From assembly GCF_040412425.1 (NCBI RefSeq), contig NC_089742.1, positions 72,087,506-72,151,505 on the forward strand: 64,000 nt of DNA. The letters run 5' to 3'. The position numbers were made by a program, and so were the translations under genes. The notes under the pieces are model-generated. The model searched no databases. It saw only the letters and a program-made list of their open reading frames with translations, and was not told where the DNA came from. This stretch comes from Macrobrachium rosenbergii (taxonomy: Eukaryota > Arthropoda > Malacostraca > Decapoda > Palaemonidae). Positions 58,640 through 64,000 of the stretch are shown here, one piece after another. The stretch's first letter is position 1, and every line of letters begins with the position of its first letter.

Positions 58640-59527
58640 TGAAGAGGAGTGTCAATACACTTGATCCTGGCGCTGAGGAGAGAAGTGCTCGAGGCTATCC
58701 CACTTACTGCAAGAAGGTTGACGGCTGAGGGGAGGCTCCCTCAACCTCTTATTGGGGAGAGGCAGAGACTGATCTCTGAACAAGGGCTGCCTCTTAAGTG
58801 GGCGAGACTCGTTAGGAAAGCACCACAGACGCTTCTTATTAGGCGAAGACTCCACCAAACTAGAAGCAAGCCGGTGAATGGCCGAGATGCTTTCCAGCGG
58901 CTGTCTCTTGTTGCAACCTGGGATGCTACAGGTTGGACCAAGGGGGTGACTGCCCATGGGCAGACCCCACTGGCCTCCCTTGGGCTACCGGTATGCCTCC
59001 TCCCAGGTAGAGGGGGGTATGGCAGTGACCACTGCCTAGGAGAATCAGTGGAACGAGCAGCCACCTCCTCCACTAACACTTCACTTTTATCACTTTTTTA
59101 AACTTTTCCATAAGGGCATGCAATGATGCTCCTAACTGGACCACTGTACTTACCACCAAATTCAACCTTTGGTCTAACTTATTCTCGAGACTGGCGAAGC
59201 AACCAGGTTCAGAAGTGCAGGAGCCATGAGGAGTGGGTGGTTTAGGAAAATGAGTTGAGGTTGGAGGGGGAGGAATGACAGAAGGAGAGAGAACAGGAAT
59301 GTCAGTACTAATAAATTTAGGAGTTAAAGTCTCACTAACCATTTTCCCACCAGCTTTAGCCGCCACTTTTCTCTTCCGGTCCCTCTCTAATTTGGCTAAA
59401 TGAAAAACTAAGGTCTTCCATTTTTGTTCCCCCCAATCCCTGCATCGTCACAAATTAAATTGATTGAACAAATCTGCCCTCTGCAATTGGTGCAAAGGGT
59501 ATGAAAGTCATAAGTCAATTTGGTCAT
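58640..59527 (-). pseudogene. DIRS B gag, decayed
   Basis: Start codon at 59527 (MTKLTYDFHTLC), the same opening as element A. CxxC is followed by a one-base loss just before the CRDW box. The 59073-59366 frame has CFASLENKLDQRLNLVVSTV, the conserved helical block. Downstream blocks (gtatgcctcctcccagg near 58990) match F, G and A. Confidence 0.8.
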
Positions 59528-59779
59528 CCAGGTATTGCAGCCTTTGCTGCAATACCGGAAACTAGAAGAGCTAGTGTTGGACATACCTAACTAGCTGTCA
59601 AGTTAACAATCATAAACGTCAAAATATTGAAAAAAACAATGTCTAGATAACAATGCCGAAAGGCTACCATAACAAAGTACTTCACCAAATGGGAAGAAAA
59701 CCAGTGTTCCAAAACCAAGCTGCCTTGTCAACACAGTGTGTGGACTCTACAAGCAACAGAAACAAATTGAGCTTTTGGT

Positions 59780-59929
59780 TGTGTTGTTCCTCTCTCTTAC
59801 ACTGAAAGTGGGCGGGGTATCATCACCTACGCTAACAAAAGAATCACCACTGTGGAATTCAAAATTCTAGCTGCCATTCAAGTAGAAACTCTTAGCTAAG
59901 TAATTACTAGGTAAGTTACTTATAGAAAA
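59780..59929 (-). repeat. DIRS B 5' terminal repeat
   Basis: Contains gaattcaaaattctagctgc and ctcttagctaagtaattact, inverted relative to element A's left end at 45590-45650. Confidence 0.8.
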
Positions 59930-60238
59930 CAATAAAATACTGATCCTGAAAGCTGTAGGCTTGAAGGCTGCTCGAAACCAGTGATAATATTTCGCCGAAA
60001 TCTGGTTATCCAATCGGCAAATAATTAACAAAGATGCTGCAAACAATTGATGTTTACACCAACCGCAGCAGAAAGAGAATGAGGTTGTTTGCTAAGTCAT
60101 TCCTAGTATTCCTGTTAGTGGGTGGGACTGGTCACCTACACTTAACAATCTGAGCGCTGCTGTGGATTTTAAAATTTAAGCTGCCACATGAGTGGAACGT
60201 ATAGCTATTTAATTACTTGGTAAGTTACTTATAGAAAA
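59930..60238 (-). mobile_element. DIRS G 5' leader and terminal repeat
   Basis: Similar to 3770-4047 of element F in the same order: atcctgaaa, aaccagtgataa, gctgc-aacaattgatgttta, gggactggtcacctacac, tttaatttaagctg and ttacttggtaagttactta. It therefore continues element G beyond the DIRS B insertion. Confidence 0.75.
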
Positions 60239-61012
60239 TATTTTTTTGCTCCAATAAATAATTATGCATATGTGACAACATAATGAACATTTTAGTAACA
60301 TTATTGGTAGTATGGCATCACAAAAGCTGAAAAATTTAAAGCCAGGAAAGAAAAGCAGTGGATGTTTGTAAGAATAACAGCAATAAATGTAATGGATGAT
60401 AGAAAGATAGGAGGGGAATCATAAGCAAGGAAGGTAGCAGTAGCAAGCAGGATCTTTAAATAAAAATTGTGTTAAAGGAGGCAACAACTGGAGAAGAAAT
60501 GCTTGAGCTGAATGCAAATGAAAATTTGAAAGACTTGTTGCAATGAACTGTTTGTATAGTTTATGCACAGCAAACAATGTTGATGAAGCAAAAAGAATGG
60601 GTATAAAGGAAATAAGATATGGTGGTAAAATGGTTGGCATAGGTGAAAAGCTGGACCAAATACTAATCAAACAAAAAAAAAAGTTTTTGTCTGGTATATT
60701 TGAAACTCCTAAAGGGGAAATATCTATTACTGTATTATCTTACCACTCCATGAAGGAAAGCGTTCTTATATTAAATATCACAATCCACATAATACAAAAT
60801 TACTTTTCCAAGTAATGTGCTATACCAAACATGGATACATACTACATTTAAAAAAGTATAACACTACAAGTATGGTGTGAATACCCAACCCTCAACAGCC
60901 ATCAAAATAAAAAAATAACTTGACTGTATGGCAAATTACTTAAATAAATTTCTGTAATAAGGACACTAAACTATACTCTACTGCAATATTGTCATAACTC
61001 AAAAATACTCAC
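60239..61012. other. Host intron, nothing recognised
   Basis: AT-rich. A 90-codon plus ORF at 60543-60815 shows no domain and no neighbour support. Confidence 0.5.
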
Positions 61013-61178
61013 ACTTTGGTCATTGGTCCTGTCAAGAAGTTATGAAGTCCCATCAATCTTTGCAGTTGGCTCTGGCTTTTTGGATTATTGTTTGTATTTA
61101 CAACATGTGAAAGTTTTGCGATCATTCGTTTAATCAGAGGAACGTGAGTACGAAGCTCTTCCAGCTTGGCTTGCAACT
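61013..61178 (-). CDS. Host gene, most upstream exon in the window
   Basis: The acceptor CTCTTTCCTCAG ends at 61179 and the donor GTGAGTATTT starts at 61012. The frame is fully open over 54 codons (LQAKLEELRTHVPLIKRMIA...) and ends with GT of a valine codon completed by the G of exon 19363-19441. The peptide is predicted helical, with LQAKLEELR suggesting a coiled coil or a small helical interaction domain. The incoming phase (codon ends in AG) shows that at least one more exon lies upstream, outside the window or unrecognised in it. Confidence 0.82.
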
Positions 61179-62136
61179 CTGAGGAAAGAGCAAGTACTAA
61201 TTATTCAAAACGATTTTATTCTGACCAATTTACAAGTACTGAATATCTTACCAATAACACAATGCACAGAATGATGTTGAACCTAGTACAGTACAGTACA
61301 CCATTAAGGCTGTATAATCTATAGAAAATGAAATTTCCAACTTCAACTAAAATCTAACAGTATCCATATCTTTTTTAAATATTTATTTTGCATCATAATA
61401 TTAACTGTTTATCCACATTCAATTCTTTTTATGTAAATATCAATTCTAACACATTTTCAATACAACTCCATTAACCACATATTGCCACCTTTCTGCACAA
61501 CAAAGTCCAGTTGCACTTTATATTAATCAAGATCTAAATGCCCTATGAAACATCTTGACCCTCCTTTAATGCCTCAGCTAAGCATCATTCTTTCATACAA
61601 CTCCATGGAGTAAAAATGCTGTCGAGTTCCTCTCCTAGGATTCAGCTCTCTAGTAACTTATACCACTGTGCTTTAATTTTTTTTACTATTTCATTTACAG
61701 TAAGCAGTTTAATTCAATTGTGGTGAATTTACATTGGTTTCACTTAAGTTTTCATGTTACCAGAAGTCCTTTGCTTTCTCCTTGGGAGAATTTATACACC
61801 ACCAAAACTTAGTCCCATTTTGTTTGCATATGAAATATACCAAGATAAGCCTCCTCTGAAGGGAAAAATAACAAGAGGATTACCAACAGTGTCTAATAAG
61901 TTCCAGCTGACAGTTTAGTTCATACTTTGTATTGTAACCTTTAACAACGGGAATGCCGTGCAAACAGGACTGAGTATAACCTATTTTTTACCTAATGACT
62001 TTCACTTTGTATTTTTAAAAAATAAATTCATAACTTATAGTGCTGAACCTCAATTAGAGTGAGGATGGATTCACTCTGTCAGTTCACAAGACTATTAATT
62101 AACAAAAGAGACAACAGCCATAGCTGTAAGTTAAGT
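61179..62136. other. Intron sequence, nothing recognised
   Basis: AT-rich sequence upstream of the exon at 61013-61178; no ORF of note and no repeat identified. Confidence 0.5.
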
Positions 62137-62240
62137 ATACCTTAGTTTTACCAGACCACTGAGCTGATTAACAGCTCTCCTAGGGCTGGCCCGAAGGATT
62201 AGACTTATTTTACGTGGCTAAGAACTAATGTGTAGCCTAA
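62137..62240 (-). mobile_element. SINE fragment, second copy
   Basis: The complement of the 3' half of the SINE at 52133-52360: accagaccactgagctgatt, agctctcctagggctggccc, cgaaggattagacttatttt. Confidence 0.8.
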
Positions 62241-62284
62241 CTTCTTGTAACTGAGTAATGTCTCAAGCAAAAACGAAGCATTTA

Positions 62285-63007
62285 CAGGCAGTCTTGGTTA
62301 TCGGCGGGGAATCCGTTCTGACAGCGTGACAATAAGCAAAAATTGCCGATAACTGAAAATCGGCGATTTTTGGGGCTTATTGGCGCCAACAACCAGGTAC
62401 AGGCGCCAACTGGGTACAGGTGCCAATAACCGGAGATCAGCACCTCTGTTAGCTATGCATCAGCGCCAATACCCAATTACAGGCAGTCCCGGTTTAAGAC
62501 GGTTCCGCCACGACGTTCCGAGGTTACTGACGCTTTTCAAATATATTCATCAGAAATTATTTCGGCTTACGACGCATGTTCGGGGTTACGACGCTGTCAA
62601 TGTCCATCCGATCGGAAGAAATATGGCCCAAAATGGCAGAATAATCATAATTTGAAGGTTCTTTTGATGTAAAACTCAATAATAATGCAGTTTACATCGT
62701 TTTCAATGCACCCAGAGCATTAAAAGTAAGGTTTTCTTATGATTTTTGACGATTTTCGACGATGTTCCGGCTTGCGGCGATTTTCGAGATACTGACGCAT
62801 CGCAAGAACGGAACCCCGTCAGAAACCGGGACCGCCTGTACTGGCGCCTATAAGTGGAAACCAGCACATATCTGCAATGATCAGTGGAAATCGACAGCTG
62901 TCAGTGCTGATCAGTGGAAATCGGCGCATATCAATGCTGAAAATCGCCGATTTTTGTCACCAGACAAGCACCGTAAAACCGGATCACTGATAACCAGGGA
63001 CTGACTG
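62285..63007. mobile_element. MITE (outer), TA-flanked
   Basis: Ends CAGGCAGTCTTGGTTATC and (inverted) GATAACCAGGGACTGACTG; TA at 62283-62284 and 63008-63009. The subterminal aaaatcggcgattttt blocks are inverted across the element. It is interrupted by the inner MITE. Confidence 0.75.
62480..62838. mobile_element. MITE (inner), TA-flanked, nested
   Basis: Ends CAGGCAGTCCCGGTTT and (inverted) AAACCGGGACCGCCTG; TA at 62478-62479 and 62839-62840. No ORF. Related ends suggest the same superfamily as the outer element. Confidence 0.75.
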
Positions 63008-63611
63008 TACAGTGACTTGCGTGATACTTAGGCTAAATATCTTTTAGTGACAAATCTCAATTTACGTGAGGCTGGATGAGAGTTGTTAAATTCATAGGAC
63101 TATTAACACCTAGGCCTAATGAGCATAAGACGAGAGTCATAATTTGTGTGTGCAGCCCACCAGCTTGTAAAAGGGTAAACGTGCCTCAGCAAAAACAAAA
63201 AACAATATGTTTACCAGGGGTAATACATCAAGGCCCTGCTAGATAATGAAATATCCAGATATGATAAAAAAACACTACAGATCTCCACATAAAAAACCAA
63301 TAAACATTTTATTCAAATCTGTGTGTGTGTTGTATGTGCAGGCTTTTCAAAGATGTACTACAGCAATATTGTTATTTATTTTGCCTGGCTTACAAATATT
63401 TACGAAAGCTTTACACCTTCTGAAAAACATCTTAGGGTACAAGAGATTGGGCTATTTAAATCATTGTTTGTAACTTTTGGCTATGTAAAGCATTATATTT
63501 ACTGATTAACACAATTATTAACAGAATACATTAAGCAATATCAACTTTATCATATACTGTACTGTATATCAAGATCATATTCTCAATACAAGCGACTTGT
63601 ATAAACAAAGT

Positions 63612-63637
63612 GACACATACTGAGTTCTCTAAGGTAT

Positions 63638-63697
<60 letters not shown>

Positions 63698-63724
63698 TAA
63701 GTGACATATACTGAGTTCTCTAAG

Positions 63725-63813
<89 letters not shown>
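63612..63813. repeat. Duplicated (GA)n arrays
   Basis: Two arrays (63641-63693 and 63730-63813), each preceded by the same 29-bp lead (acatactgagttctctaagg and neighbours), so lead plus array was duplicated. Confidence 0.9.
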
Positions 63814-63814
<1 letters not shown>

Positions 63815-64000
63815 TACGTAGTTTTTAAATGGTTACAACTGAAAAAACAGCAAACAAGATCTAAATAATTCCTACTATTACTACCTATCGCCCCTAAAAG
63901 CAATCTAATTTAAAGTTATGACAGAGTGAAAAGTGAACAAGTAATAAATGCAACACCTACTGTAGTCTTTTGTTCATATTGTATGGACAAGCAATATTTA

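Larger units (their letters stand above)
31762..59929 (-). mobile_element. DIRS B, full span including nested insertions
   Basis: One minus-strand DIRS element can be followed through four interruptions: 59929-58101, 53488-51786, 45571-45125 and 32497-31762, about 5.7 kb in total. At each break the two flanks are contiguous when compared with element A. It has the 5' terminal repeat at 59780-59929 and the 3' terminal module at 31762-32060. It was inserted in DIRS G, whose leader continues at 59930. Confidence 0.8.

Noticed and set aside
45572..59929. A and B as a convergent DIRS pair sharing one terminal module
   Set aside because: First impression only: B's recombinase continues at 45571 beyond A, so A is inserted in B and the module belongs to A.
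60543..60815. 90-codon plus ORF as a gene
   Set aside because: Isolated AT-rich ORF without domain, splice context or repeat match.

Overview
The window is arthropod nuclear DNA, most probably from a decapod crustacean. The evidence is low gene density, spliced genes with canonical GT/AG sites, very long introns, abundant (GA)n arrays, several DIRS-type tyrosine-recombinase retrotransposons, and a tRNA-related SINE and MITEs of the kind common in decapod genomes. The species cannot be fixed from the sequence.

Only one host gene is visible, on the minus strand from about 61.2 kb down to 5.4 kb. Four exons join in frame: 61013-61178, 19363-19441, 14265-14339 and one giant exon, 14177-5387. They encode a nuclear-type protein of more than 3,000 residues. 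It has an N-terminal helical segment, proline-rich stretches, about eleven RDPR motifs, an RRM, long acidic and basic low-complexity regions and a cluster of five C2H2-like zinc fingers. The 5' end of the gene lies outside the window. The giant exon contains a one-base frame discontinuity near 10978.

The 41.6-kb intron between 19442 and 61012 is a stack of nested transposons. Related copies act as empty-site references and give this order. DIRS 'G' (about 24.0-60.24 kb, minus) was interrupted by a LINE copy (26.73-28.68 kb, itself carrying a TA-flanked MITE) and by DIRS 'B' (31762-59929, minus). B was interrupted by a nearly full-length LINE (about 53489-58100, minus), a SINE (52133-52360), DIRS 'A' (45572-51785, plus) and DIRS 'E' (32498-45124, minus). 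E was interrupted by a 6.0-kb DNA transposon 'T' (34773-40782, plus), with about 110-bp terminal inverted repeats and a CAA target duplication.

Other elements are a truncated DIRS 'F' at the left edge (1-4047), a piggyBac-type non-autonomous element (14360-15791) lying 15 nt from a splice acceptor, a DIRS gag fragment (18.04-18.83 kb), a 1.2-kb imperfect palindrome (about 23.55-24.72 kb) and two nested MITEs (62.3-63.0 kb).

The most novel-looking items are two. Element T carries a protein with two CxxC/HxxC modules, a presumed transposase core, an XPG/FEN1-like nuclease signature and a CXC-like tail. The LINE has an ORF1 that combines a PHD-like finger with an array of CCCH fingers; its two copies both sit in CT-rich or (TC)n target DNA. 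All transposon proteins here are broken by small indels or stops, so they are fossils in this assembly, not intact genes.
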